Shown here: positions 46,658-56,089 of the stretch, one piece after another
How the letters are laid out: every line of letters starts with the position of its first letter
Numbering within the stretch: position 1 is the stretch's first letter
Origin: Sphingobacterium sp.
GTDB taxonomy: Bacteria; Bacteroidota; Bacteroidia; Sphingobacteriales; Sphingobacteriaceae
Direction of reading: 5' to 3'
NCBI GenBank assembly: GCA_031286695.1
Contig: JAITTY010000002.1
Coordinates: 186,001 to 250,000, forward strand
Length of the DNA stretch: 64,000 bases
Program-made: the position numbers and the translations under genes
The notes under the pieces: generated by a model
Database searches by the model: none
Seen by the model: only the letters and a program-made list of their open reading frames with translations
Told to the model about the DNA's origin: nothing

Positions 46658-46699
46658 CAAAATTTGGCATTAGTATAAAGTTAGCTAACTGTCACGAGT

Positions 46700-49141
46700 T
46701 TAGAGTCGATTTTTGATCTCCTCAGATCCGGTTGAACGCTGGCTGTTCGAATCGCTAACCCCGCCAAATCGATAATTAAATGAGAGGATAGCCGTCCTAC
46801 TGTCAGGGTTCGATTTCCCTACGAGCCTTATTGTTGACGAAACGGTCTCATAGCGACGATTGTTGGTCCTCAAAATATCATTCACCACTAGTTTGACAGA
46901 TGCTTTTTTATTGAGTATATTTTTTTGGATGCCAGTATATATTTGGCCGTAACTCTTGATCTGACTTAACCCTATTGTCAGTCCGGATACGTAGTTCCCA
47001 CCTAGTTCTAAAGACCAATCTTTAGGCAATTTGAATGTGTTCTGGCTATTTAGTGTAAGCGTATTGCCTTTTCGACTGATCAAGCCATTCTCTTGTGGAA
47101 TATCATATTCATTACGGTAATAATTTGCGAAGTGCGTAGCTGACCACCAAGCTGTCAATTGGGTAGGGGCGATAATGGACAAGCCGTAATTTCTAAACGA
47201 ACCAATATTCTCGGGTCGTTCGTAGGTAATGTATGGATTGGCTGGATCCGTACCAATGATCTCGTTAACAACATTGGTTCTCTTCGCATAGTTTAAGGTA
47301 AAAATATATTTGTTGACAAATGTATAGCCAAGTTCAAGAGAATGCTCGTAAGCAGGATTCAGACGGGCATTGCCTTCCGAATAGGAAAAAGGATCGGTAT
47401 ATACACGAAATGGATTGAGATCCCAAAATGATGGTCTTTGCACACGGTAACTGTAGCTTGTCTGTAATTTGTTTTTTTCATTGACGGCATAAGTTAGAAA
47501 TGCTGATGGAAATAGCTTGAAATAGGATTTTTCAAATTGCTCATGGAGGGTGATTTGATTGCCTGATGTACGTGTGTGTTCTCCTCGCAGACCAACCTGT
47601 GCCGAAATTTTAGTCCAGCTTTTGGATAAATTGATATAACCCGCTTGTATCGTTTCTTTGTAAATGAAATGGTTGCTAGTTGTCAGGTCAGGAACGTATT
47701 GACCATTTTGTAAGGTGTCATAATGCAGGTCATTTTCTGTACGTACATGACTGGCTTTCCAGCCTGTCTCCAGTTTATACCCTTCGGCCAGGGGCAGTGT
47801 ATAATCCAACTTGGCGACGTACACTTTATTGTCTGAGGGAATGTCTCCTCGACGTGACGACGGTTGGTTGAGCGGGGTGCCATCTGCTTTCGTATAATTC
47901 GTGTTTAGCTGCTGATCCATTTTGGAATAATGGTCGACAAGATCGAGGTCGATTTTTAGTTCGTGCCCTTTCTCATTAAATTTGACCGTGTAGTTGATAT
48001 TGTAGAGCATATCCCGCCAGCGTTCTTTCCCTTCCGTTATCGTAGATGAGGACCATATTAATTGATTATCGTCAAAGTTTCTGAAGTTATTTGTCGTCGG
48101 TTCATACTTCGGATATTTGCCAAATCCGCCATTGATAAGTACACCAAGTGTCTGTTTGGAATCTATGTTATAATCTATACCAGCTCTAAAATTGTTCGAC
48201 CGCAGCTTTGGCTGTATTTTATTTTCCTGCTGTGTATAAGATTTGGGGAGGTTACCTTGATCCGAATAGAAGTAGCGTGTGAGGGAGTTAAAATACTCAA
48301 GGTTCTGATGATACTGATTATAGATCGCGAATACATTTAGTTTCTCCGTGCGGTAATTTAAATTGAGACTACCGCCAAGGTGCATGCCCCTGCCTGTGCC
48401 ACCGTTGAGGGAAATTGAACCATTCCATCCTTGTTTTATTCCTTTTTTCAAAACAATATTGATAATTCCTGCTGACCCGGCCGCATCTTGTTTTGCACTA
48501 GGGTTGGACATAAGCTCAATTTTGCTGATATCAATGGAAGATGTGCTGCGCAATAGGTTGGCCAGTTGGTCACCGGAAAGATAAGTCAGTTTTCCATTGA
48601 TCATTACCGAAGCACCTGATTTCCCTTTAATGCTTAAGCTTCCGTTGTCATCTGCGGTTACACCTGGTAGCTTGTTGAGTAGTTCAAGTCCATTATTGCC
48701 ATCAGCAAGCATGGAGTTTTCAACATTGAATACCAGTTTATCCCTTTGCTGTTCAATAAATTGTTTTTTGTGTTGAACCAACACTTCTGCTAAATAAGCA
48801 TTATTCATTAATAGCACAATCTGGCCGAGATCGTATCCGCCAAGTTGTTCATCTAAACTGAAATGCGGACTAAAGGTCTCTTGATGCGTGATGCTTTTTA
48901 CTTTTATATAATAACGGCCTGCCTTTGTGTCTCCGAAAATAAAATGCCCTGTACTATCTGCGACGATAGTTTTCGTTAATGTGCCATCTTTCGCTTGATG
49001 AAGGCTGATATTGACGTAAGGAATGGCATGCTTATCTTCGCCGATAATTTGACCTTTGATGTGGCTGGTTTTTTGGGCAAAGCTACTGGATACGGTACAA
49101 ATGAATAGAAGACTCAAGATATGACGATTGAAGTAGAGCAT
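46700..49141 (-). CDS. outer-membrane beta-barrel receptor-like protein (OMP_b-brl_3 type)
   Basis: 813 residues. Signal peptide (about 1-22), a carboxypeptidase-like domain (SHIKGQIIGEDKHAIPYVNISL, about 25-110), a plug-like region (LLNKLPGVTADDNGSLSIKGKSGASVMINGKLTYLSGDQL) and a large barrel ending in ILSFNYRFGG. This is the TonB-receptor-related family often found in iron and metal loci. It follows the PepSY gene by 28 bases and so appears to be the last gene of the xus-like iron operon, an addition not present in the Bacteroides xusABC set. Confidence 0.85.
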   Translation of the reverse strand: MLYFNRHILSLLFICTVSSSFAQKTSHIKGQIIGEDKHAIPYVNISLHQAKDGTLTKTIVADSTGHFIFGDTKAGRYYIKVKSITHQETFSPHFSLDEQLGGYDLGQIVLLMNNAYLAEVLVQHKKQFIEQQRDKLVFNVENSMLADGNNGLELLNKLPGVTADDNGSLSIKGKSGASVMINGKLTYLSGDQLANLLRSTSSIDISKIELMSNPSAKQDAAGSAGIINIVLKKGIKQGWNGSISLNGGTGRGMHLGGSLNLNYRTEKLNVFAIYNQYHQNLEYFNSLTRYFYSDQGNLPKSYTQQENKIQPKLRSNNFRAGIDYNIDSKQTLGVLINGGFGKYPKYEPTTNNFRNFDDNQLIWSSSTITEGKERWRDMLYNINYTVKFNEKGHELKIDLDLVDHYSKMDQQLNTNYTKADGTPLNQPSSRRGDIPSDNKVYVAKLDYTLPLAEGYKLETGWKASHVRTENDLHYDTLQNGQYVPDLTTSNHFIYKETIQAGYINLSKSWTKISAQVGLRGEHTRTSGNQITLHEQFEKSYFKLFPSAFLTYAVNEKNKLQTSYSYRVQRPSFWDLNPFRVYTDPFSYSEGNARLNPAYEHSLELGYTFVNKYIFTLNYAKRTNVVNEIIGTDPANPYITYERPENIGSFRNYGLSIIAPTQLTAWWSATHFANYYRNEYDIPQENGLISRKGNTLTLNSQNTFKLPKDWSLELGGNYVSGLTIGLSQIKSYGQIYTGIQKNILNKKASVKLVVNDILRTNNRRYETVSSTIRLVGKSNPDSRTAILSFNYRFGGVSDSNSQRSTGSEEIKNRL

Positions 49142-49169
49142 AATGGTATGGTTACGGTATTGCTAAAAT

Positions 49170-50303
49170 CTAAGTAGTTGCTAATTGTGTGCGTTTCGGT
49201 TTTTTTATAGCTTTTCTTTTCTTTCCCCACCAGATATAGAATCCTGTTATTGGTAAGGTTGCACATACAAGTGAGGCGATGAAATAGATGATTTTTGTTG
49301 TCATTCCACCAATAAAGCCAGTGTGGAGTGCATAATTGGAGCGCATCAGCCATTCGGTGGTATTCGCTTCATCAATGGGACCTTGCTTTCTGCCTGTCAA
49401 TTCAAGTGTATATCGATCGAAATTGAGATCTCTCCAAGTTCCACCCTCCATGTCGGTACATGCATAGACTGTTTTGTCTTCACGCTCGGGATAATGGACA
49501 ATAACGGCTTCTTTGTTGTACTTGGCATACTCATAGCGTACCTTATACCAAATTTGGTCGGCTACTCGTAGCGCGTCATTTAAAGGCCTGTCAATTTGCT
49601 CTTCTTCATTCGTTTTCTCTATTTTAGGTCTATTTGGATAACCGCCTGTCAGCCAAACTACAGAACTTCTTATCCAAGGAAAGCTCATAATGAGTCCTGT
49701 TAGGCACATTACTAAGGCTATTGTCAGTGAATAGAAGCCGAGCACATTGTGTAGATCATAATTGATTCTTTTGAATTTCGCTTTCCATTTGATTGTAAAA
49801 CTTTGTTCTCTCGATCTTTTGTTCCATTTTTTTGGACACCAAAGAATTAGTCCTGTGATCAGCAGGATAAAGAAAATGAAGGTGCTCCATCCAACAACCT
49901 GTCGGCCTATTTTAACAGGCATCCATAGATGGCGATGTCCTTCATCCATGAAATGAAAGAAATCTTCATGATCTACAATGGCCAATACTTCCGCTGTATA
50001 GGGATTTACATAGACCAGACTATCGGAATGATCCAAACTGACCTTAACGGACTTATCAAGTCCGTTATACCACGAGCTTGCTATATCCTTATCCGGCAGA
50101 ACGCTTTTTACGGATTTGTAAATTGCAGAAGGGGGAAGCTGTTCTTCTGTTGTTCGAGATTCAATGTGGATATAGTTTGTTGTTAATTCTTTGATGTCAT
50201 GTTCAAAGACAAGTACACAGCCTGTAATTCCCAATATAATAACGGGGATACCGGCAGCAAGCCCTAGCCAAAGATGGAGCCAGGCATTAATTTTACTTAG
50301 CAT
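49170..50303 (-). CDS. PepSY-domain inner-membrane protein, XusC-like
   Basis: 377 residues with four membrane spans (about 12-33, 140-160, 190-210 and 330-350) and periplasmic PepSY segments (YVNPYTAEVLAIVDHEDFFHFMDEGHRHLWMP). Such proteins occur in siderophore and heme loci and some act as ferric-siderophore reductases or inner-membrane partners. The neighbours (DUF4374 lipoprotein and TonB receptor) repeat the set XusA-XusB-XusC of Bacteroides thetaiotaomicron, so it is called XusC-like. Separated from the lipoprotein gene by a 111-base gap with two hairpins. Confidence 0.8.
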   Translation of the reverse strand: MLSKINAWLHLWLGLAAGIPVIILGITGCVLVFEHDIKELTTNYIHIESRTTEEQLPPSAIYKSVKSVLPDKDIASSWYNGLDKSVKVSLDHSDSLVYVNPYTAEVLAIVDHEDFFHFMDEGHRHLWMPVKIGRQVVGWSTFIFFILLITGLILWCPKKWNKRSREQSFTIKWKAKFKRINYDLHNVLGFYSLTIALVMCLTGLIMSFPWIRSSVVWLTGGYPNRPKIEKTNEEEQIDRPLNDALRVADQIWYKVRYEYAKYNKEAVIVHYPEREDKTVYACTDMEGGTWRDLNFDRYTLELTGRKQGPIDEANTTEWLMRSNYALHTGFIGGMTTKIIYFIASLVCATLPITGFYIWWGKKRKAIKKPKRTQLATT

Positions 50304-50324
50304 AATTGACGGATTTGATCATCG

Positions 50325-50399
50325 TCCCTCAGTAAGGACTGAGGGAAAGTCGGTTTGTAGGCATTCGGAATAGTACTTCCATCATGCTTACAAAGCGAC
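50325..50399. repeat. tandem intercistronic hairpins between xusB-like and xusC-like genes
   Basis: TCCCTCAGT (50325-50333) and ACTGAGGGA (50338-50346) form a perfect 9-bp stem with a 4-base loop. Next to it, GTCGGTTTGTAGGCAT (50349-50364) pairs with 50384-50399 at 14 of 16 positions. Neither is followed by a T-run, so they may stabilise or attenuate the mRNA, or be a palindromic repeat element. Confidence 0.6.
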
Positions 50400-50414
50400 C
50401 TTCTTTAATTATAG

Positions 50415-51623
50415 TTATAATTTGACCATTTTATTGACGGCATTTATACCTTCAAGTTTCAGTCCTCTAGAGACAGCTTGAGAGGAAGTGTTGTATTGAT
50501 ACACATAGTAGCCCTCTGCTGTATTCGCAGCAATGTAAATATTGCCCCCATCCGCCACTACGTTTTCGGCAAAAGGAGTTCCTTTGGCCAATGGGATATT
50601 GATTTTTGTCTTGGTTTGCGCTTTTACGTCAACCAAATAGAAGCTCGTGATATATTCTGTTCCATAGGAATCTGAGTCCTTAATTTTAGTTTTATCCAAG
50701 ATTCTAACGACAGCCCTATTGTTACCTACATATGTAAGTCCCACAGCTTCTTCTTTTGTGCGGTCGGTCAATTCGTAGAAATAGGTTGGATCGATCTCTT
50801 TTGAATTATTCTGTACCCTAAAGATTCCGAAAGGTTCACCAGTTGTTTTTGTTGACCAAATTGTAGGCGAAGTAATAAAATAGGCTGTCTGATCTTCCGT
50901 AAATGATGACTGTACATTCAGGGTATAATGACTTGGGAAGGTAAAGCGGTCATCTTGTGTCACAGTAATATTGCTCATCGAAGGATAGTCCATACTAGCC
51001 AGATACGTTTTGCTGACAGAGATGCCTGTATCATTGTTTTCCTGTGTGTAGGCTAAGTATAATTTATCACCAATAAAAGCGGCATTGTAAGCCCAGAAAT
51101 AATAGCCATCCATTAGACCGGGGATATTCAATTTACCACTGCTGGTGATTTTCATGTTTTCAACATCGAGAATAGCATATTCAAATTGAATTGCAGCATC
51201 TGAACTAAACAGGACCAGTGTTTTGTCATCTTTCCATTTATAGAAACTGGAGTAATACGCCCAGCTGATCGCAGGAAATGGAATTTCTTTGACAACTGTA
51301 ATTTTGGAGTTATCACTTGTGTATTTGACTAATGTTTTAGAATCTGTGTCGATCCCATAATAAAATTCACCTTTTGAGGTAATGGCTGCGTAATTGGATT
51401 TTGCACCGTTAGAGGCAGTGGTAAGGGTTCCTTCTGTTAAGGAGTTAGCTACAAGATTGTAAGTTGCTGCTGGTGTTCCTGCCTGTACAACAAAACCATA
51501 TTTTGCACTTTCCTGTGCAGGAGGCTCTACTTCGCCTCCAGGATTGCTTTTGGAACATGCGGCCAATGTCGCAATAATGCCCGCGCTAAAGAGAACCGCT
51601 GTGGATTTTAATTTTGAAAACAT
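50415..51623 (-). CDS. DUF4374 surface lipoprotein, XusB-like siderophore-binding protein
   Basis: 402 residues with lipobox LAACS (Cys about 23), then a Gly/Glu/Pro spacer and a beta-propeller-type DUF4374 domain. In Bacteroides, XusB of this family is a surface lipoprotein that binds ferric enterobactin and hands it to XusA. The gene ends the pair with the TonB receptor (2-base gap). The paralogue at 54163-55365 shares the segment IFRVQNNSKEIDPTYFYEL (IFKIDQKSTQIDPNYFFDL there). Confidence 0.82.
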   Translation of the reverse strand: MFSKLKSTAVLFSAGIIATLAACSKSNPGGEVEPPAQESAKYGFVVQAGTPAATYNLVANSLTEGTLTTASNGAKSNYAAITSKGEFYYGIDTDSKTLVKYTSDNSKITVVKEIPFPAISWAYYSSFYKWKDDKTLVLFSSDAAIQFEYAILDVENMKITSSGKLNIPGLMDGYYFWAYNAAFIGDKLYLAYTQENNDTGISVSKTYLASMDYPSMSNITVTQDDRFTFPSHYTLNVQSSFTEDQTAYFITSPTIWSTKTTGEPFGIFRVQNNSKEIDPTYFYELTDRTKEEAVGLTYVGNNRAVVRILDKTKIKDSDSYGTEYITSFYLVDVKAQTKTKINIPLAKGTPFAENVVADGGNIYIAANTAEGYYVYQYNTSSQAVSRGLKLEGINAVNKMVKL

Positions 51624-51625
51624 AA

Positions 51626-54049
51626 TTAATTGTGATTAAAGCTATTTAAGAAATATCGGAGTTTGACGTGAAATGAACGCCCTGGTTTTTGTAACCTAAA
51701 GTTGTCATAAGCCAGCTCATCGGTCAGGTTTCTGCATTCGACAGAAATATTGTATTTGTCTTTTGCAAAAGAATAGGAAAGAGCTGCATTATGGATAAAT
51801 TGTGTAGGTATTTGGTTTTTAGATTCCTTACTACCCACACTTTCCCAATCCAAATAATACCAGTGTGTGTAGTTTGAGGACCAGATAAACTGCAATTTAG
51901 TATCCGGTGCCAACCAATTATTTTTATAGATGCTCAAATTGAGATTCCCATACAACCAAGGTTGATTGGGCACTCTGTCGTTATAGGTTATATCGGGGTT
52001 AGCGGTTTGCCCATCAATATATTTGGACTTATTCGTTGAGTTTTGGTACGTACCATTGATCGAAAAGTCTAACAAATTAGCATATTGATATTTTAATTCT
52101 GCTTCAATGCCATTGATTGTAGTCTTGTCCAAATTTTGGTAACTGGAGAACTTCCCACCCGTAGGCTTGAAATAGATAAAATCGCGTGCATACCGTAGGA
52201 AATAAGAACTCTCAAAGTTAAGGCTGTGTTTACCAAAGTGTTGATTGAGATAAAAACCGAGATTGATGTTGTTACTATTCTCAGGTTTCAGCTTGTTATT
52301 GGCGATGATGTTGATCCCATCACCAAACATTTCTTCAGATTCCGGGAGGCGATAGGTACGTTCGTAAGATGCCTTGATTCCGAGATTCTGTCTTAGGCTG
52401 AATCGGGAGGCTAGGCCATAGCCGATATAGTTCTTGTTGAACCGGGTGTCTTTATTTGTATAACCGTTGCCATCGCTGCCACTGAAATAGACAACATCTC
52501 TGGCAAATGTTCCTAAGTTGTACAACTTCGTAAAAATGGATGTACTGAGACGTTTGTCCAATGCAAGATTTTGATAGGCGAGTCCTAAGATATTTTTGGA
52601 TATGGTGTTGGGAGTCCCCAATGGATTGCTTTTCGCATTACCAAGTTCTTCTTCTGCAGACCTGCTGCTATGTGCAAAATTATAATTGAGGTTGAGAGCG
52701 TTGAATTCGTCTAACTCATAACTAAAGTTTGTACGTATTAGCGCACTTTTGTTTTTATAATGATAGATGGTTTTGATATCATTGAGTTCTCCCGAAATTG
52801 CCAAAGGGATTCCTGTTCCACCACCCCAACCATAGCTTTGGCTAGCTGTATCGATAACACGGTATTTGTCGATGCCATAAGAGGCATAGGCGTTCATATT
52901 TAGCTTTTCGATCAAAAAGTTGTCTTTTTTGTATTTGAAAGAAGGCATTATATAGTTGCCGATTTTGCGAAGTTCACCATATACGGTGTTTTGGCTGGCA
53001 CCAGTCTGTATTTCTTTGTTGAAATCTGAATAAGTCAATCCTAATGAAATCTTATCTGCCCAAGATTTGTCGGATAAAGAAATTTCGAATTGCGCCATAT
53101 CGGAACGATATCTATCGTGAAAGCGTTTGGCATCACGTTCTACGATGCCTTCATTTTCTATAACCTTAATTGGGGCTTCATTTTTAGGATTGTTGCGCAT
53201 CCAGTAATTGTTGTCCGAAAGATTATGAAAGGCCCCTAATTGAAGAGAAAGTCCAGTTTTGTGATCTGTAAATTGACCATTTACCGCAGCACGCATAGTG
53301 TTGAAGGAGCCATAAGCAAGACTGGCGTCCAGCATATTGCCGGCAGATTGATTGGTGATAATATTGACGGCACCACCGAGTGCATCCGAACCAAGATACG
53401 CTGGAACGGCACCTTTAAATACTTCGATGCGTTCAATTAGGTTGACAGGTATGTTGTTTAATGTTAATCCTGAACCGAAGTTTTCCATTGGAATACCATC
53501 AATAAAGAAGCGAACTTGTTTTTCTGAAAGCCCGTTGATGGAAAATTTGAAATCAGAACCTAGACCCGCCGATTCGCGGATATTTACACCGAGACTACGA
53601 GATAGTACTTGATTGATGTCGAGATTTAGATTGGCAAATTGTCTAGTTTCAATCGCATTAACAGCAAATCCTGTTTCCTTCAGTTTTGTACTTTCCGATT
53701 TTCCATCAACTTGAGCAGTACCCAATCGCTGCGCTGACGGATCTAGATCAATGTTTATCTTTGTTGTAACAGTAGCAGGTATATCAATTTGAACCTCTCG
53801 GCTAGTGTAGCCTACGGCAGATATAAGCACTTTATATTTCCCGAAGGGGATATGCGACAGTTGAAAATTTCCCGATGGATCTGATGTTGTTCCCAGCTGC
53901 GTATTTTTTATTTTGATACTAACCGAATGTAATAAGCTCCCATCTTTTGAGCTTTTTATTTGACCTTGCAATACACCGTATTGTTGGGCAAAGAGAGTAG
54001 AAGAAAATGATAGCAATACACAGGTAGATATCGCCCTAAAATTTGACAT
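51626..54049 (-). CDS. TonB-dependent siderophore receptor, XusA-like
   Basis: 807 residues. Signal peptide (about 1-21, ending LFAQ), a carboxypeptidase-like domain (about 24-110, GVLQGQIKSSKDGSLLHSVSI), plug domain (INQVLSRSLGVNIRESAG, VRFFIDGIPMENFGSG, IERIEVFKGAVPAYLGSDALGGAVNI) and a 22-strand barrel ending in SFHVKLRYFL. There is no N-terminal STN signalling domain. Together with the DUF4374 lipoprotein and PepSY protein it resembles the xenosiderophore system xusABC. Preceded by an inverted-repeat motif also found before the sigma factor gene. Confidence 0.88.
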   Translation of the reverse strand: MSNFRAISTCVLLSFSSTLFAQQYGVLQGQIKSSKDGSLLHSVSIKIKNTQLGTTSDPSGNFQLSHIPFGKYKVLISAVGYTSREVQIDIPATVTTKINIDLDPSAQRLGTAQVDGKSESTKLKETGFAVNAIETRQFANLNLDINQVLSRSLGVNIRESAGLGSDFKFSINGLSEKQVRFFIDGIPMENFGSGLTLNNIPVNLIERIEVFKGAVPAYLGSDALGGAVNIITNQSAGNMLDASLAYGSFNTMRAAVNGQFTDHKTGLSLQLGAFHNLSDNNYWMRNNPKNEAPIKVIENEGIVERDAKRFHDRYRSDMAQFEISLSDKSWADKISLGLTYSDFNKEIQTGASQNTVYGELRKIGNYIMPSFKYKKDNFLIEKLNMNAYASYGIDKYRVIDTASQSYGWGGGTGIPLAISGELNDIKTIYHYKNKSALIRTNFSYELDEFNALNLNYNFAHSSRSAEEELGNAKSNPLGTPNTISKNILGLAYQNLALDKRLSTSIFTKLYNLGTFARDVVYFSGSDGNGYTNKDTRFNKNYIGYGLASRFSLRQNLGIKASYERTYRLPESEEMFGDGINIIANNKLKPENSNNINLGFYLNQHFGKHSLNFESSYFLRYARDFIYFKPTGGKFSSYQNLDKTTINGIEAELKYQYANLLDFSINGTYQNSTNKSKYIDGQTANPDITYNDRVPNQPWLYGNLNLSIYKNNWLAPDTKLQFIWSSNYTHWYYLDWESVGSKESKNQIPTQFIHNAALSYSFAKDKYNISVECRNLTDELAYDNFRLQKPGRSFHVKLRYFLNSFNHN

Positions 54050-54052
54050 ACG

Positions 54053-54082
54053 CTTATTTAGATTAATTATATATTATCTAAG
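54053..54082 (-). promoter_or_regulatory. candidate iron-locus operator upstream of the XusA-like gene
   Basis: CTTATTTAGATTAATT (54053-54068) matches 56644-56659 upstream of the sigma factor gene at 15 of 16 positions. It is part of an imperfect 24-bp palindrome (TTAGAT...ATCTAA, about 54057-54080). It begins 4 bases before the receptor start codon. Fur or the locus-specific regulator are possible binders. Confidence 0.4.
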
Positions 54083-54162
54083 TAGCGTAAGTCTAGATTT
54101 ACCGAAGGTCCTAAGGTGAAAAAAATGAAAATTTTTTGTAAAAGTTTGTCTTACAGTTGAAA

Positions 54163-55365
54163 TTAATTTAGTCGATCGATTCTGACGATAAAGTCCGTAG
54201 CCTGATCCAGTTGAAGGCCTACCTTTATTTCTCCTGATTTGATATCATAAATCCAAACCTGATGCTTGTCTGAGTTATCATCAATGGTGATATATGCTTT
54301 ACCATTTTCAACAAGTACAGATTCTTTACGGGTGCCTTTGTCAAATGGTAGGTTGAGTTTGCGTGTGGTTTTGGTACTGAGGTCAACAAGAAAATATTCA
54401 AATTGATAAGTAGAGTGGTGGTCACTGAAATCGGTATAGCGATCTTTACGTTCGCTCCGTACAATCGCTTGATGGTTTCCGAGGTACCACATTCCATAAG
54501 CGTGGTTATGGGTCTGTGCTGTTAAATCAAAGAAATAATTCGGATCAATTTGAGTTGACTTCTGATCAATTTTAAAGATTGCAGTTGGCTTTGATGGAAT
54601 ATTTCCTAAAGCTATACCTGGACAAGCCATAAAATAATAGTTTCCCTCTTCATCATTGAAACTATAGGATTGTACCGTATTGACCCCTCCGGGATAAGTA
54701 GATCGGGTCTCTTTTTGAATTCCCTTTAGCTTTAGTGTTGTTTTATCTAGCGTAGCCACATAGAAGGTGTCTATTGTGGTAAAGTCTGTTTCATTGATAA
54801 TTTTATTAAACGTGTAACCAATTAGCAGTTTTTGCTGGTGTATGGTACTAAAGCCAATGGAGATAATATTGAAGTCGGGGGCTGAGGAAGGTATCTTTAA
54901 CTCGTGCTGCTGAACGATTTTAAAAGATTTGATAGCGATCTTTGTGTACCATAAACGCCGATTGGTTTTGTTGTCTGATGTGAAAAGGAGCAGTGTATCG
55001 TTATTTAGCCAGTTGATATTTTCTATATGCTGGTCAGGCATTGGCAGTTGTCCAATTTCTTTTAATCCTGTTGTTTCTAGGATATATTTTCGAAATCTTC
55101 CTTCTCTCAGAAAATAAAACTTATTGTTTTTAATAATGATACTGCGATCAAACTGCTGTGTTGGAATTTCGACCCCATTTTGTTGAATATCCAACGTTCC
55201 ACTGTCGATTTGGTTAGATGTCACAATTGTATTCCCTAGATCTTTATCCATCGTGTACAAGCTGTATTTGCCGGATAAGTTTTTCTCTTCATGTCCAGAT
55301 TGACAGCTTATCATTAAGCTAAGTAGCAAAAGCGGTAAGAATAAGATAAGACGGCTTGGTCGCAT
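54163..55365 (-). CDS. second DUF4374 lipoprotein of the iron locus
   Basis: 400 residues with lipobox MISCQ (Cys about 21). Beta-propeller-type DUF4374 domain with the same repeat phrases as the XusB-like paralogue (PTAIFKIDQKSTQIDPNYFF, FEYFLVDLSTKTTRKLNLPFDKGT). Lies directly after the FecR-like gene (29-base gap) and before the receptor, so the locus encodes two candidate siderophore-binding lipoproteins where Bacteroides xus has one. It may bind a different siderophore, or act as a sensor for the sigma/anti-sigma pair. Confidence 0.8.
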   Translation of the reverse strand: MRPSRLILFLPLLLLSLMISCQSGHEEKNLSGKYSLYTMDKDLGNTIVTSNQIDSGTLDIQQNGVEIPTQQFDRSIIIKNNKFYFLREGRFRKYILETTGLKEIGQLPMPDQHIENINWLNNDTLLLFTSDNKTNRRLWYTKIAIKSFKIVQQHELKIPSSAPDFNIISIGFSTIHQQKLLIGYTFNKIINETDFTTIDTFYVATLDKTTLKLKGIQKETRSTYPGGVNTVQSYSFNDEEGNYYFMACPGIALGNIPSKPTAIFKIDQKSTQIDPNYFFDLTAQTHNHAYGMWYLGNHQAIVRSERKDRYTDFSDHHSTYQFEYFLVDLSTKTTRKLNLPFDKGTRKESVLVENGKAYITIDDNSDKHQVWIYDIKSGEIKVGLQLDQATDFIVRIDRLN

Positions 55366-55394
55366 GTGAATATGGGTAATGGAATTAAGATCGA

Positions 55395-56033
55395 TTAAAT
55401 GATGTTAAATTGTAACTTGAGCTCGTGCTGTAATGTTGGAGCAAGAAAAGTGAGTTCAGATTTAGCGATGATCACCTGTTTTCCATTTTTTTGTGGCTGC
55501 AATACAAAATAGATTTCGCCCGTTTTTAATTCTTTCTTTTTATCAGCCCCCGGCATGCTGAAAGCAAAGTTCCTTTTGGGTATAAAGAGCATATTGCCTG
55601 TCGTCTTAATTATCCCTGTATCGGTATTGATTTGAGCCGTCGCATTTTTACCCAAAACTATTTTATAGTTTTGTTGATTGATATATTTCAAGTTCGCATT
55701 CCTCGCGTTGTCGAATGTCGCATCAGTCTTCTCCTTCATGTTATTGAACTGATAGAGGCCAAAGCTAAGCAGGATTAGGAGGGAGGCTGCAATGCCAACA
55801 TATTTAAGCGGGTACTTTTTGCTCCTAATTTCTATTGGGGTTTCTGCTGTCTCGATATAGTTGTTGATATCAGCCCAGATATCGTTTTCCAATTTATTTT
55901 TTTTAGCTGTTGAAATAGGTACTGGGTTAGATTCGAAAGTATCATCCATCAGCCATTCTTCTACCAACAGCTTTTCTGTTGGAGAGCATTGGCCTAGATG
56001 GTATTTCTCTATTAACTTATGGTCTATTTTCAT
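55395..56033 (-). CDS. FecR-like anti-sigma factor, C-terminally short
   Basis: 212 residues from the ATG at 56033 (MKIDHKLIEKYHLGQCS). The N-terminal cytoplasmic part has the anti-sigma pattern LIEKYHLGQCSPTEKLLVEEWL (about 4-25), one membrane span lies at about 80-98, and the periplasmic part shows a degenerate FecR beta domain (YKIVLGKNATAQINTDTG, GEIYFVLQ). It ends where typical Bacteroidota FecR proteins (about 320-400 aa) continue into the DUF4974 domain that contacts receptor STN domains. The stop is not an obvious frameshift: the next gene begins 29 bases later. Confidence 0.75.
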   Translation of the reverse strand: MKIDHKLIEKYHLGQCSPTEKLLVEEWLMDDTFESNPVPISTAKKNKLENDIWADINNYIETAETPIEIRSKKYPLKYVGIAASLLILLSFGLYQFNNMKEKTDATFDNARNANLKYINQQNYKIVLGKNATAQINTDTGIIKTTGNMLFIPKRNFAFSMPGADKKKELKTGEIYFVLQPQKNGKQVIIAKSELTFLAPTLQHELKLQFNII

Positions 56034-56089
56034 CCGTATATTCAACTCAATAACAAAAGTACGAGATTTCTCTTTTCTGCATCAACAAC

